64,000 nucleotides of DNA from Ruminococcus sp. AM22-13 (lineage in GTDB: Bacteria > Bacillota > Clostridia > Lachnospirales > Lachnospiraceae): contig NZ_QRIL01000011.1 of the NCBI RefSeq assembly GCF_003471165.1, positions 50,049-114,048 of the forward strand, in the 5' to 3' direction. The notes beneath the pieces are model-generated. The model worked only from the letters and a program-made list of their open reading frames with translations, did not search any database and was not told the origin of the DNA. Below, in pieces: positions 1 to 10,130 of this stretch; position 1 is the stretch's first letter, and the number at the start of each line of letters is the position of its first letter. Made by a program: the position numbers and the translations under genes.

Positions 1-24
1 TCTCTCAAACTTAGCTTTTGCCAT
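1..24 (-). CDS. tuf: Elongation factor Tu, first 8 codons only
   Basis: The reverse complement of the first bases reads MAKAKFER, the usual EF-Tu N-terminus, preceded by AGGAGGACGTTTTAAA as ribosome-binding site. The rest of the gene lies left of the window. EF-Tu delivers aminoacyl-tRNA to the ribosome as a GTPase. The position after fusA fits the conserved rpsL-rpsG-fusA-tuf order. The identification rests on few residues but the context is strong. Confidence 0.85.
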
Positions 25-103
25 TTTAAAACGTCCTCCTTAAAACATTTGGCTCTTATATTATTATAGAGCGCCTTTTTCGGTTTTAAACTTGCTATCC
101 TTG

Positions 104-132
104 ATTATATTGCATAACCAGAATATTTGCAA
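104..132 (-). promoter_or_regulatory. Sigma-A promoter of tuf
   Basis: On the minus strand TTGCAA and TATAAT are separated by exactly 17 bases, about 80 bases upstream of the tuf start codon. tuf can therefore be transcribed on its own as well as by read-through from fusA. Confidence 0.75.
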
Positions 133-209
133 GCATTTTATACAATTTGATAAGTTTCACACTATAAACAGTGTATCATTATCAATTGTTGTATCATTAC
201 AGTCCACAC

Positions 210-236
210 ATTACTGAGAACATAGTGAACAGTAAC
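210..236. repeat. End fragment of intergenic repeat family 1
   Basis: The stretch TTACTGAGAAC..AGTGAACAGTAAC is, in reverse complement, nearly the left end of the elements at 17138-17281 and 29366-29504 (GTTACTGTTCACTCCGTTCT then CAGTAAC). Only about 27 bases remain, between fusA and tuf. It is probably a decayed copy or solo end. Confidence 0.5.
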
Positions 237-253
237 TTTATATCTCCTACACC

Positions 254-276
254 CTGCCGGCTTTAAACACCGGCAG
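254..276. other. Hairpin between fusA and tuf
   Basis: A 7-bp GC-rich stem (CTGCCGG / CCGGCAG) with a 9-base loop lies just after fusA. No T-run follows on the minus strand, so it is not a canonical terminator. It may stabilise or pause the fusA transcript. The rest of the fusA-tuf gap holds only the tuf promoter and the repeat fragment. Confidence 0.4.
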
Positions 277-297
277 ACTGCAGATGATCAATAATTA

Positions 298-2418
298 TCA
301 GTCTTTCTTAGAAAGGATCTTTTCCTGTACAGACTTCGGAACCTGCTCATATTTCTCAAAGAACATAGAGTAGTTACCACGTCCCTGTGTTCTGGAACGA
401 AGGTCTGTAGCATATCCGAACATTTCGGAAAGCGGAACGTATCCACGGATCATCTTACCACCGCCGATATCTTCCATACCCTCGATACGGCCACGACGAG
501 AGTTGATGTCACCGATAACGTCACCCATGTAATCTTCTGGTGTAGTAACTTCGACCTTCATGATTGGCTCAAGAAGAACCGGAGCTGCTTTCTGCATAGC
601 ATCCTTGAATGCAAGAGAACCTGCAATGTGGAATGCCATTTCAGAAGAGTCGACTTCATGGTAAGAACCATCGTATACATTAGCATGTACGCCGACTACC
701 GGGAATCCGCCAAGGATACCGGCTTTCATAGCCTCTTCGATACCTTCACCAACTGCCGGGATGTATTCCTTCGGAATAGCACCACCAACAACTGTGGATT
801 CGAACTTGTACAGTTCTTCTCCGTTGGCATCCATAGGTGTAAATTTAACTTTACAGTGACCATACTGTCCACGACCACCGGACTGTTTTGCATACTTGCT
901 GTCTACATCAACAGGTTTGGTGATTGTTTCTTTGTAAGCAACCTGAGGAGCACCTACGTTAGCCTCTACCTTGAATTCACGAAGGAGACGGTCAACGATG
1001 ATATCCAGATGAAGCTCACCCATACCAGCGATAATGGTCTGTCCTGTTTCCTGATCTGTATGTGCACGGAATGTCGGGTCTTCTTCTGCAAGTTTTGCAA
1101 GAGCTTCACCAAGTTTTCCCTGTCCAGCTTTTGTCTTAGGCTCGATAGCGAGTTCGATAACTGGTTCTGGGAATTCCATGGACTCCAGGATTACCGGATG
1201 CTGCTCGTCACAGATTGTATCACCAGTTGTTGTGAATTTGAATCCGATAGCTGCAGCGATATCACCAGAATATACTTTATCAAGTTCCATACGTTTGTTA
1301 GCATGCATCTGAAGAATACGTCCAACACGTTCTTTCTTGTCCTTAGTAGCGTTAAGTACATAAGAACCGGAATTCATTGTACCGGAGTATACACGGAAAT
1401 ATGCAAGTTTACCAACGAATGGGTCTGTCATAATCTTAAATGCCAGAGCTGAGAATGGTTCTTCATCAGAAGAATGTCTCACTACTTCGTTACCATCCAG
1501 ATCAGTTCCCTGAATTGGAGGAATATCTGTAGGAGCCGGCATATACTCAAGGATAGCATCAAGAAGTTTCTGAACACCTTTGTTTCTGTAAGCAGAACCA
1601 CAGCAAACCGGAACAGCAGTACATTCGCATGTAGCTTTTCTTAATGTTGCTTTCAGTCTTTCTACAGTTGGTTCTTCACCTTCAAGATATTCCATCATTA
1701 AGTCGTCATCAAGCTCACAGATTTTCTCAACGAGCTCTGTATGATAAAGCTCAGCATCTTCCTTCATGTCTTCAGGAATGTCAACGATGGAGATGTCATC
1801 ACCTTTTTCATCGTTGTAGATGTAAGCTTTCATTTCGAATAAGTCAATGATTCCTTTGAAATCATCTTCTTTTCCGATTGGCAGCTGTAAGCAGATTGCG
1901 TTTTTACCAAGACGAGTCTTGATCTGCTCTACTGCACCGTAGAAGTTTGCACCAAGGATATCCATCTTGTTGATGAATGCCATACGTGGTACATTGTAAG
2001 TGTCGGCCTGACGCCATACGTTTTCAGACTGCGGTTCAACACCACCCTTAGCACAGAAAACGCCGACAGCACCGTCAAGTACACGAAGAGAACGCTCAAC
2101 TTCTACTGTGAAGTCAACGTGACCTGGGGTATCAATAATGTTGATACGATGTTCCAGAGCACCTGGCTTCGGTTTGCAGTTCTCTTCCAGAGTCCAGTGA
2201 CATGTTGTAGCCGCTGAAGTGATTGTGATACCTCTTTCCTGCTCCTGTTCCATCCAGTCCATGGTAGCAGTACCTTCATGAGTATCACCAATCTTATAGT
2301 TGACACCTGTATAATACAGGATACGTTCTGTAAGAGTTGTTTTACCCGCATCGATATGAGCCATAATACCAATATTTCTGGTACGCTCTAATGGATATTC
2401 TCTTCCTTCTTTAGCCAA
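298..2418 (-). CDS. fusA: Elongation factor G
   Basis: Encodes 706 residues, normal for EF-G, the translocation GTPase of the ribosome. The G domain shows the P-loop AHIDAGKTT near residue 20, RGITITSAA (switch I), DTPGHVDF and NKMD; the C-terminal domains carry YKETI and RGRIEGME. The start codon is TTG: AGGAGG lies 8 bases upstream of TTG GCT AAA and no in-frame ATG is nearby. It lies 17 bases after rpsG in the same transcript. Ribosome-protection proteins (TetM-like) share the fold, but the sequence and the rpsL-rpsG-fusA-tuf context fit housekeeping EF-G. Confidence 0.98.
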   Translation of the reverse strand: MAKEGREYPLERTRNIGIMAHIDAGKTTLTERILYYTGVNYKIGDTHEGTATMDWMEQEQERGITITSAATTCHWTLEENCKPKPGALEHRINIIDTPGHVDFTVEVERSLRVLDGAVGVFCAKGGVEPQSENVWRQADTYNVPRMAFINKMDILGANFYGAVEQIKTRLGKNAICLQLPIGKEDDFKGIIDLFEMKAYIYNDEKGDDISIVDIPEDMKEDAELYHTELVEKICELDDDLMMEYLEGEEPTVERLKATLRKATCECTAVPVCCGSAYRNKGVQKLLDAILEYMPAPTDIPPIQGTDLDGNEVVRHSSDEEPFSALAFKIMTDPFVGKLAYFRVYSGTMNSGSYVLNATKDKKERVGRILQMHANKRMELDKVYSGDIAAAIGFKFTTTGDTICDEQHPVILESMEFPEPVIELAIEPKTKAGQGKLGEALAKLAEEDPTFRAHTDQETGQTIIAGMGELHLDIIVDRLLREFKVEANVGAPQVAYKETITKPVDVDSKYAKQSGGRGQYGHCKVKFTPMDANGEELYKFESTVVGGAIPKEYIPAVGEGIEEAMKAGILGGFPVVGVHANVYDGSYHEVDSSEMAFHIAGSLAFKDAMQKAAPVLLEPIMKVEVTTPEDYMGDVIGDINSRRGRIEGMEDIGGGKMIRGYVPLSEMFGYATDLRSRTQGRGNYSMFFEKYEQVPKSVQEKILSKKD

Positions 2419-2435
2419 TGGATTTTCCTCCTATA

Positions 2436-3130
<695 letters not shown>

Positions 3131-3547
3131 TTATTTCTTTTTCGGTCTCTTAGCGCCGTATTTAGAACGGGCCTGTTTTCTGTTAGCAACACCTGCAGTA
3201 TCAAGAGTACCTCTGATGATGTGGTATCTTGTACCAGGTAAGTCCTTAACCCTTCCACCACGGATAAGAACAACGCTATGCTCCTGAAGGTTGTGACCTT
3301 CTCCTGGGATGTAGCTTGTTACTTCGATTCCGTTGGAAAGACGAACTCTGGCGATTTTTCTAAGAGCTGAGTTAGGCTTCTTAGGAGTTGCAGTCTTAAC
3401 TGCTGTACAAACGCCACGTTTCTGTGGTGCAGACTGTTCAACTGCTTTCTTTCTTAAAGAGTTGAATGTTTTCTGAAGAGCCGGAGCTGTAGATTTCTTT
3501 ACAGTTGTCTGGCGTCCCTTTCTTACTAACTGGTTGAATGTTGGCAT
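3131..3547 (-). CDS. rpsL: 30S ribosomal protein S12
   Basis: 138 residues starting [12 protein letters not shown] and ending KRPKKK, typical S12, the decoding-centre protein. The streptomycin-site segment [11 protein letters not shown] is intact, with the usual Lys of a sensitive protein, and so is the second site around [11 protein letters not shown]. It is the first gene of the str transcript, about 110 bases downstream of a consensus promoter. Confidence 0.98.
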   Translation of the reverse strand: MPTFNQLVRKGRQTTVKKSTAPALQKTFNSLRKKAVEQSAPQKRGVCTAVKTATPKKPNSALRKIARVRLSNGIEVTSYIPGEGHNLQEHSVVLIRGGRVKDLPGTRYHIIRGTLDTAGVANRKQARSKYGAKRPKKK

Positions 3548-3654
3548 TCCATTTCACCTCCCGATTTATTTCTCCATAGCTTACTATGGGGCCTTGCGGT
3601 TGCTATTCATGTAAATACGCGCAAAAAATCAACGTTCTCTTTGCACGCTTGCTC

Positions 3655-3683
3655 ATTATATCCCGTAAAATCCACGCTGTCAA
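3655..3683 (-). promoter_or_regulatory. Sigma-A promoter of rpsL operon
   Basis: Minus strand: TTGACA, 17-base spacer, TATAAT, a perfect consensus, as expected for a ribosomal operon. Its presence shows the str operon is transcribed separately from rpoBC, which lies 14 kb upstream here. Confidence 0.9.
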
Positions 3684-4104
3684 GGGATTTCGCATGAAAT
3701 TTACATGATTTTTTCTAATTTTTATCATTACTATAAATTTCTTTTTTCATACACCACATCACCGCAATAAACTTATCAGACAATACCCCTTCCCCAAAAA
3801 TCTTAACTGCCATCTCTCCCCAAATGTATCCCGACCAGACACTATTCTCTTCCTATTATAAGTGACTGACCATGTGAACTCCTAAAAGCAAAATACACCA
3901 AAAACTCACCAAGCCTCCAAACGCAGCTGCCGATAACAGCTCCCATAAATCCACATATGCTGCAGGAATAATTTTCCCATATAGTCCCAGCCAACAGTCA
4001 GCGCCGGATAATATTTTATTTTTGATGCCTTAGAATATCTTAGTGTCCGAAACCGCACGCAAAATAAAATATTATCCGGCGCGTCCCTCCTCCCCTATTC
4101 ACAA
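3684..4104. other. Intergenic region with perfect inverted repeat
   Basis: The region separates the divergently oriented rpsL and amidase genes (minus to the left, plus to the right). Apart from the 22-bp inverted repeat at 4001-4082 I see no gene, RNA or promoter in it. The stretch 3690-3990 is A+T rich with no convincing ORF. Confidence 0.5.
4001..4082. repeat. Perfect 22-bp inverted repeat
   Basis: Arms at 4001-4022 and 4061-4082 are exact reverse complements: GCGCCGG followed by the A+T-rich run ATAATATTTTATTTT. The loop is 38 bases. No T-run follows either arm directly, so it is more likely a small palindromic mobile element or DNA/RNA structure than a standard terminator. No second copy was seen in the window. 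Confidence 0.7.
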
Positions 4105-4133
4105 TTGCATTTTCCCTCCCCTTTCATTATAAT
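4105..4133 (+). promoter_or_regulatory. Sigma-A promoter of the amidase gene
   Basis: TTGCAT, 17-base spacer, TATAAT on the plus strand, about 50 bases upstream of the amidase start. It probably drives both envelope genes. Confidence 0.75.
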
Positions 4134-4181
4134 AACAACCAAAGCAACACTTTTCAAAATCTCAAGAAAGGACACCCAAAA

Positions 4182-5192
4182 ATGAAGAAACCCAGCATGA
4201 TCAGCGTACTTCTATTCCTGACAGGCCTCCTATGCATCATAGCCCTTATCTTCTTCAATAAAAGTACCCTGAAACAAATCACCACCACCGAAAAAGAAGT
4301 CGACACCATGTCCGAGCAGCTCACCGCCAAACGCGACGAAGTCAAACAAGCCGTCAATAAATATGCAACTGCCATAGACACCGTTCAATCAAACATCGAC
4401 CGCATGAAACAAAAACAACAGACAGCCTCCCAGAAGAAAACACAGGAAAAAGCCGAAATCACAGAAGAACCATCCAAACCATCCGTTTTCAACGAAGCCA
4501 ACACCTCTTCCGGTTCAAGCTCAAACACCAGCGTTTTCTCCTCCCAGCCAGAAGGCAACGGCCATATAGTAGGAATAGACCCCGGACACCAAAGCGAATC
4601 CGTAGATATGAGCGCATTAGAGCCAAACGGTCCCGGCTCCTCCGAAATGAAAGCCAAATGCTCCACCGGTACCCAGGGAACCTACAGCGGCGTACCCGAA
4701 TATCAGCTCAACCTTGAGATTTCTCTCCAATTAAGAGACGAACTCGAACAGCGAGGCTATCAGGTCGTAATGACCAGAACAGACAACGAAACAGCAATCA
4801 GCAACATGGAGCGAGCTCAATATGCTGCTGCACAGGGATCAGAAATCTACGTCAGAATCCATGCAAACGGAGATGACTCCCACACAGCATCCGGAGCCCT
4901 GACAATGTCACCATCCCAGAACAACCCCTATATTCCACAGCTGTTCGACCAGTCCAATCATTTATCCCAGTGCATCATCGATTCCTACTGTGCCGCAACC
5001 GGTTTTCAAAATCTCGGAATCCAATACACCGACACCATGACCGGAATCAACTGGAGCACCATTCCTGTCACAATCCTGGAAATGGGCTTCATGACAAGTC
5101 AGAATGATGACCTGAAAATGAACGATACCGAATTCCAGAAGACCATGGTACAGGGAATCGCAAACGGAATTGACAGCTATTTCGCATCATAA
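4182..5192 (+). CDS. Membrane-anchored N-acetylmuramoyl-L-alanine amidase
   Basis: 336 residues. An N-terminal membrane segment (about 7-25) is followed by a charged, probably coiled-coil stretch (30-90), a Ser-rich linker (95-125) and an Amidase_3 domain to the end. Zinc and catalytic residues are visible: H136 in IDPGH, E173 in VPEYQLNLE, H227 in RIHANG and E300 in ILEMGFM. The family cleaves the amide bond between MurNAc and the stem peptide. AGAAAGGA precedes the ATG. The next gene follows after 45 bases and also encodes an anchored envelope enzyme, so a joint role in wall remodelling is likely. Confidence 0.9.
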   Translation: MKKPSMISVLLFLTGLLCIIALIFFNKSTLKQITTTEKEVDTMSEQLTAKRDEVKQAVNKYATAIDTVQSNIDRMKQKQQTASQKKTQEKAEITEEPSKPSVFNEANTSSGSSSNTSVFSSQPEGNGHIVGIDPGHQSESVDMSALEPNGPGSSEMKAKCSTGTQGTYSGVPEYQLNLEISLQLRDELEQRGYQVVMTRTDNETAISNMERAQYAAAQGSEIYVRIHANGDDSHTASGALTMSPSQNNPYIPQLFDQSNHLSQCIIDSYCAATGFQNLGIQYTDTMTGINWSTIPVTILEMGFMTSQNDDLKMNDTEFQKTMVQGIANGIDSYFAS

Positions 5193-5237
5193 TCATACCG
5201 CAATTTCTTCTATATTAATATGAAAGGAAACAATCAA

Positions 5238-6377
5238 ATGAGCATGAAAAACTCTGATAACAACAATAATGAAACTGACAGATTTTCCAAAAGCGAAAAA
5301 CCAGTTTTCCTGTATACAGTGATTGGCGTACTGACAGTTGCTGTTATTGCACTGGCTGCAGTCTCCTTCTTATCACTGAACCATCTTGTCACCCTCCAGC
5401 AGAAAGTACAGACACTTTCCAACACCGTACAGGATATCTCAACTGATGCGAACACCCTTATCAGCCAGGCAGATCAGCTGGATGAACTAAGAGAACAGGA
5501 AAGTTCCGTTCAAACAACAACAGGAGAAACAACTGCTGCCGCCCAATCTGAATCACCAGAACCCGCTCCAGGATCAGAACAGGAAGGAACACTTTCCCCT
5601 TCTTCCGGCACCACATTCACTGACAACACAGACTCCAGTATGGATAATCTTCTGAATCAGGTACAGTCACTACTCCCAACAGATAACGGAACCTGGTCCG
5701 TATATGTCTGCAACCTGCTGAAAGATTCCGATGGAACGATCAATGACACTCCAATGCAGGCTGCCAGCCTGATCAAACTTTATATCATGGGTGCTGTCTA
5801 CGAAAATTATGGAACAATTGCCCAGTCCCATAACAGCGAAGAAATAGACAGCAATATTTCTGCCATGATCTCCGTCAGCGATAATGATGCTGCCAATACT
5901 CTGGTAAACTGGCTCGGAAACGGCAATGATGCCGCTGGTATGGCAAAAGTAAATAATTTCTGTCAGGAACATGGTTTCACCAGCACACAGATGAACCGGC
6001 TCCTTCTCGCCGGTAAAGAAAATGGTGACAATTATACATCCGTCAAAGACTGTGGAACATTCTTAAAACAGATTTATCAGGTAGTCAATGGAACTCTTCC
6101 ATCATCTACTCTCACAAATGCAGACGCCATGTACTTCCAGTTAAAAACACAGCAACGCAAGAATAAGATTCCGGCTCAGCTCCCTGAGGGCGTTGGCACC
6201 GCTAACAAAACCGGCGAACTCGACACAGTAGAAAATGATGCAGCGATCATCTATGACACTGCCAAAGGCATTGATCTTGTTGTATGCTTCATGTCACAGG
6301 ATCTCACCGATACCGGCGCAGCCCAGAGCACCATTGCTGCAGATGCACGCGCTATCTACGGATATTATAATGAATAA
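5238..6377 (+). CDS. Membrane-anchored class A beta-lactamase-like serine hydrolase
   Basis: Start chosen at 5238 (MSMKNSD) because AAAGGA sits 9 bases upstream; ATG at 5220 lacks a site. The 379-residue protein has a membrane segment (about 22-46), a coiled linker, a Ser/Pro/Glu-rich stretch and a C-terminal serine hydrolase domain. Motifs are S177-L-I-K180 (SxxK), S214-D-N and K324-T-G-E, the triad of class A beta-lactamases and related PBP-like enzymes. No Glu166-type loop was identified with certainty, so resistance is not claimed; a peptidoglycan-related role beside the amidase is as likely. Confidence 0.8.
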   Translation: MSMKNSDNNNNETDRFSKSEKPVFLYTVIGVLTVAVIALAAVSFLSLNHLVTLQQKVQTLSNTVQDISTDANTLISQADQLDELREQESSVQTTTGETTAAAQSESPEPAPGSEQEGTLSPSSGTTFTDNTDSSMDNLLNQVQSLLPTDNGTWSVYVCNLLKDSDGTINDTPMQAASLIKLYIMGAVYENYGTIAQSHNSEEIDSNISAMISVSDNDAANTLVNWLGNGNDAAGMAKVNNFCQEHGFTSTQMNRLLLAGKENGDNYTSVKDCGTFLKQIYQVVNGTLPSSTLTNADAMYFQLKTQQRKNKIPAQLPEGVGTANKTGELDTVENDAAIIYDTAKGIDLVVCFMSQDLTDTGAAQSTIAADARAIYGYYNE

Positions 6378-6421
6378 ACACTATCTTCTGAATCTACAGT
6401 CTATCCAGATAATTGTCATAA

Positions 6422-6470
6422 ATCAGATAGATATTCACAGTTGAAACAAAGAACTTACTTGATTCGATTA
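6422..6470. repeat. Deletion remnant of repeat family 2
   Basis: GATATTCACAGTTGAAAC followed by GAACTTACTTGATTCGATTA resembles the two ends of the elements at 49113-49278 and 49382-49548 joined with the middle missing. A weaker echo occurs at 7612-7646, so both flanks of the LacI gene may carry traces. Confidence 0.4.
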
Positions 6471-6511
6471 AAAGAAGGAGGCACATCCCTTAACGGGTTG
6501 TGCCTCCTTCT
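6467..6511 (-). terminator. Terminator of the fructan operon / lacI-type gene
   Basis: A 13-bp perfect stem (AGAAGGAGGCACA / TGTGCCTCCTTCT) is followed by TTTTAATC on the minus strand. The upstream arm overlaps the last codons of the regulator gene. On the plus strand there is no T-run, so termination of the serine-hydrolase transcript here is less certain. Confidence 0.8.
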
Positions 6512-7488
6512 GCAAATTCAACAGGAAGAATCGTCAATGTTTCTATCTCTTCCCCTTTTATTTTCTTTAATAAAAGTTCCACAGCCTTTCGTGCCATATC
6601 CGGTACAGGCTGTACGATCGTTGATACCAGATATTTTCCGCTGTTCATCCACTGCATTCCATCATGTCCCACAAGCTGAACTTCCTCCGGAACTTCCACA
6701 CCAAGAAACTGCAGCTGTTCCAGTAAAGCTTTCGCAAGCAGATCTGTGCTGGTATAGATACCATCGTACCTCATTTTTCCGGTCTTTCTTGCAGATATGA
6801 TAAAATTCCTTAATACATCTTCCACAGAAGCTTTTCCTCTGACCAGGTCAAAATCGTCTCCAAGATTTAATGTTTCACAGTAGACTCCATGAGCATCACA
6901 ATAGCTCTTAAATCCTTTCCCCCGCTTCAACGTCTCTCCGGAAATCTCTGACCCATTTCTCAGATAGAGCAGATGTCTGCTTCCTGTTGAAATCATTTTC
7001 TGTGCAGCAAGTTCTCCTCCATGATAGTTATCTGAACTGATACAGCTTACTTTTTTGTGAAAATGTCTGTCCAGAGAGATAAGAGGAATATTTTCCGATA
7101 CATATGGCTCAACATCCTGATATGTAACACAGATAATGCCATCCACTTTATTCTGCTCTGCCATACGATAATAATATTCTTCCTTCTCAGGCATTCCCTG
7201 TGTATTACACAGCAACAGTTTATAACCATTTTTATACAATTCCTGCTCAATATAGTAAACCCACTCTGCAAAAAAAGGATTCAGTATTTCAGGTACAAGT
7301 GCCGCTACTGTGTAGGTATTCTTTGTTTTCAGACCTCTGGCATAGAAGTTCATCTGATACCCAAGCTTTTTTACAGAAGCTTCTACTTTTATTCTGTTTT
7401 TCTCACTTACATACTGTCCGTTCAGCACCTTGGAAACAGTTCCAACAGCTACCCCTGCATCCTGTGCCACATCTTTAATTGTTACCAT
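6490..7488 (-). CDS. LacI-family transcriptional repressor
   Basis: 332 residues. The N-terminal helix-turn-helix reads VTIKDVAQDAGVAVGTVSKV, followed by the hinge and a periplasmic-binding-protein-like effector domain. Start at ATG 7488 with AGGAG 6 bases upstream; a TTG two codons earlier touches the Shine-Dalgarno and is rejected. It is the last gene of the fructan operon and most likely represses it through the three TGAAACG-type operators near 12.5-12.7 kb. Effector (fructose, sucrose or a phosphate of them) cannot be told from sequence. Confidence 0.9.
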   Translation of the reverse strand: MVTIKDVAQDAGVAVGTVSKVLNGQYVSEKNRIKVEASVKKLGYQMNFYARGLKTKNTYTVAALVPEILNPFFAEWVYYIEQELYKNGYKLLLCNTQGMPEKEEYYYRMAEQNKVDGIICVTYQDVEPYVSENIPLISLDRHFHKKVSCISSDNYHGGELAAQKMISTGSRHLLYLRNGSEISGETLKRGKGFKSYCDAHGVYCETLNLGDDFDLVRGKASVEDVLRNFIISARKTGKMRYDGIYTSTDLLAKALLEQLQFLGVEVPEEVQLVGHDGMQWMNSGKYLVSTIVQPVPDMARKAVELLLKKIKGEEIETLTILPVEFAEGGTTR

Positions 7489-7560
7489 ATACAACTCCTG
7501 ATATTTTTTACTGTATATTGCTTATAAAACGGACAAAGTCATCTACTTCCACTATATGCT

Positions 7561-7594
7561 CATGAACGCAGACGTTTCGCGATCTGCGTTCATG
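7561..7594. other. Strong hairpin between GH32 and lacI-type genes
   Basis: A perfect 12-bp inverted repeat (CATGAACGCAGA / TCTGCGTTCATG) with a 10-base loop. No U-run follows on the minus strand. It may lower read-through into the regulator gene or protect the upstream mRNA; a regulator-binding palindrome is another option. Confidence 0.6.
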
Positions 7595-7653
7595 TTTCTC
7601 ATCCGGACAGACTATAGTTGAAACAGGATTCTTACCTGATCCGGTAAAAATCT

Positions 7654-9189
7654 TTATTTATACAGACACATTTTTTCTGAAACTTTTAAATCTTCTGTTC
7701 TGAAAACTTCCCAGTCCATACCCAGAATATTCTCTTCTGTTTCCGCTGCTCCATATACCTTTCCGTTTTCTGCAAATACCTCAATAACTTCCTGATCAAA
7801 AATGAAGCTGATTTCCTGTTCTGTTGAGATTCTTTCCCTCATATAATATACATGTGTTTCTGTATCCTCAATACTCAGGATATTGCTGTAAAAATCCACT
7901 ATCAGTCTCAGGCTTCCTATTGTCAGTCTCCACTCTCCCTTAGTACCTGCTTCCGGAGTCAGAACGATCTTGCATGCCTGTCCCTCAGGAGAAATCGTAT
8001 TTTTAAGATTATCATACCATTCTGTTTCAAGATTCTCAAGTTCTTTGGCAAGTGCAAAACAGATTTTATAATCACTGCCTTCTTTTACCAGGGATAATTC
8101 TGTTGGAAGGGACATCAGTCCTCTGTAATTTCCTCTGTCATTCTTCATACGGAGCCATGCCATACTGATCACCCTGTCATCTACACCACTGAATGTCTGA
8201 GCTGCATAGGGCAGTACAGAGCTATACCCGGATTTACGGCATCCGTCAGGTTTAAACTTATACCCGTCAAATTCTCCGGTCATATAGTAACCATCTGCGG
8301 ACCAGAATACCCATCTCTTTTCTCCTGGCACATTTTTAACTTCCAGTTCAAGAAGATCCGGACACTCCCACATTCCAGGCTCTGAAATTCTCTGAGTTTC
8401 CTCCCAGTTCAGCAGATCTGTTGAGCGATAGACAGCAAAATCATATCCGTCCAAGTATAATACCATAATAAATGCTTTGCTTTCTTTATGATAAAAAACC
8501 TTAGGATCTCTGTTCTCATTTACAATATGAGGCATACAGAATTTTTCTGATCTCTGAAGAGTTTTTCCTCCATCTGTAGAATACGCCAGTCTCTGGGTAA
8601 ACAGATTTCCTGCATCTACAGACCACTGATTTCTGCCGCCTGCAGCTGTATAGAAGTACAACAAAGTTCCTTCGCCATAGCCTGTCAGATTATCTTTATC
8701 CTGAATTCCGCAGCCGGAGTAAACAGTTCCTGTTTCATCCGGTGCAATAGCCAGTCCTTCCTGTTCCCAGTGATAGAGATCCTTACTCTTTACATGACCC
8801 CACTGCATATTTCCCCACATACTTCCATATGGATTCCACTGATAATAGAGATGATAAAATCCATCTGCATAAACCATACCATTAGGGTCATTATGCCATC
8901 CTGTTGCAGGTGCAGCATGCAGTTTCGGACGATAAGGATATACATTATCATAAGGTTTCCCGTAACAGAAAATTCCTTCCAGAAGTTCCTTGTCTGCACC
9001 TTCTACCTGCAGATCTTTTCCTAAGAACGCAGAAGCATCCCAGCATCCGTAAAATTCACAATCTGTTTTTCCAAGATGAATATCGATCTCCTGGATTTTT
9101 TTTCCTTCTATATAAAAATGCAGCTTTCTTTCCGGTGCATTTTTGCTTACCGGGAGCCAGATATACGGTTTTTCAACGTTTAATATCAT
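7654..9189 (-). CDS. GH32 beta-fructofuranosidase / levanase-type enzyme
   Basis: 511 residues, no signal peptide, so probably cytoplasmic. GH32 signatures: WHNDPNG with nucleophile D101, RDP at 227-229, and WECPDL with acid/base E275. It hydrolyses terminal fructosyl bonds in sucrose or short fructans. About 90 residues precede the five-bladed propeller, longer than in simple sucrases; a C-terminal beta-sandwich follows. GGAGG lies 7 bases before the ATG. With the ABC importer upstream it would act on imported, unphosphorylated oligosaccharides. Confidence 0.93.
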   Translation of the reverse strand: MILNVEKPYIWLPVSKNAPERKLHFYIEGKKIQEIDIHLGKTDCEFYGCWDASAFLGKDLQVEGADKELLEGIFCYGKPYDNVYPYRPKLHAAPATGWHNDPNGMVYADGFYHLYYQWNPYGSMWGNMQWGHVKSKDLYHWEQEGLAIAPDETGTVYSGCGIQDKDNLTGYGEGTLLYFYTAAGGRNQWSVDAGNLFTQRLAYSTDGGKTLQRSEKFCMPHIVNENRDPKVFYHKESKAFIMVLYLDGYDFAVYRSTDLLNWEETQRISEPGMWECPDLLELEVKNVPGEKRWVFWSADGYYMTGEFDGYKFKPDGCRKSGYSSVLPYAAQTFSGVDDRVISMAWLRMKNDRGNYRGLMSLPTELSLVKEGSDYKICFALAKELENLETEWYDNLKNTISPEGQACKIVLTPEAGTKGEWRLTIGSLRLIVDFYSNILSIEDTETHVYYMRERISTEQEISFIFDQEVIEVFAENGKVYGAAETEENILGMDWEVFRTEDLKVSEKMCLYK

Positions 9190-9272
9190 TTTGTATCCTC
9201 CATTTAGCTGTTCCGTTCAAAAATCTTATACTTCCAGTTGTTGCTCATTTCATTTTTTATGGCTTCAGCCGA

Positions 9273-10118
9273 TTAGTTTTTCGCTCCTGTAGATGCAATT
9301 CCTGCCACATAGTATTTCTGAAGACTAAGGAAAATGATCAGTACCGGAATTGTTACCAATGTCAGACCAGCCATAACATTTCCATAGTTAACCGGCTGGA
9401 TACTGAACAGACTGCTCAGAGCCATCTGGATGGTCTGTTTGGAGCTGTCTGAGATTACCATAACCGGCCATACAAAATCATTCCAGCAGGCAATAAATAC
9501 AAGAATACCAACAGTTGCATACACCGGTTTTGCCAGAGGCACGACCAGCTGGAAAAAGGTTCTAATCGCACTGGCGCCATCCAGCTTGGCAGCTTCTTCA
9601 ATACTCTCAGGAATTCCCATAAAGTTCTGTCTGAACAGGAAGATATACATAGGGCTTGCGATCGCCGGCAAGATCAGTGCAAGATAAGAGTTTGAAAGTC
9701 CCATCTTATAGATAATAGAGAACTGCGGAAGCATAACTGTCTGAGCCGGAATGATCATAACTGCCAGGATCAGTGCAAAAAGCAGATTTTTCTTTGGGAA
9801 TTTTAATCTGGCAAATGCATAACCTGCCATAGAATTTACGATCAGTCCCAAAGCAATGATGACTATAATATATGACAGTGAATTCAGCATTGCTTTTACA
9901 AGAGGAAGCTTTGAGATAACCTCTTTATAGTTAAAAAATACGTCTTCTTTGAATGCCGGTACAAAAGCCTTCAGACTGGTAATATCTGAAAAGATCATGG
10001 CATCATCTTTAAAAGAAGAAACGATCATCCAGATCAGTGGAAACATAAAAATTAATGCTACCACTGTCATACCAATATATATAAGAAACTGTTTTGGCAG
10101 AGATGGTTTTTTATACAT
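9273..10118 (-). CDS. Carbohydrate ABC transporter permease, MalG type
   Basis: 281 residues with about six membrane segments and the EAA loop (EEAAKLDGA, near residue 175) that docks to the ATPase. It pairs with the MalF-type permease 12 bases upstream and the binding protein before that. No ATPase is encoded in this operon; such CUT1 systems commonly share an MsmK-type ATPase encoded elsewhere. Likely substrate is sucrose or fructo-oligosaccharides, inferred from GH32. Confidence 0.92.
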   Translation of the reverse strand: MYKKPSLPKQFLIYIGMTVVALIFMFPLIWMIVSSFKDDAMIFSDITSLKAFVPAFKEDVFFNYKEVISKLPLVKAMLNSLSYIIVIIALGLIVNSMAGYAFARLKFPKKNLLFALILAVMIIPAQTVMLPQFSIIYKMGLSNSYLALILPAIASPMYIFLFRQNFMGIPESIEEAAKLDGASAIRTFFQLVVPLAKPVYATVGILVFIACWNDFVWPVMVISDSSKQTIQMALSSLFSIQPVNYGNVMAGLTLVTIPVLIIFLSLQKYYVAGIASTGAKN

Positions 10119-10130
10119 TTATTTTTCCTC

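Noticed and set aside
628..1452. 274-codon plus-strand ORF inside fusA
   Set aside because: Lies fully antisense to fusA, has no family resemblance, and is a shadow of the codon usage of the real gene.
5238..6377. Calling the serine hydrolase an antibiotic-resistance beta-lactamase
   Set aside because: The SxxK, SDN and KTG motifs are present but the protein is membrane-anchored, paired with an amidase, and a class A Glu166 region is not evident.
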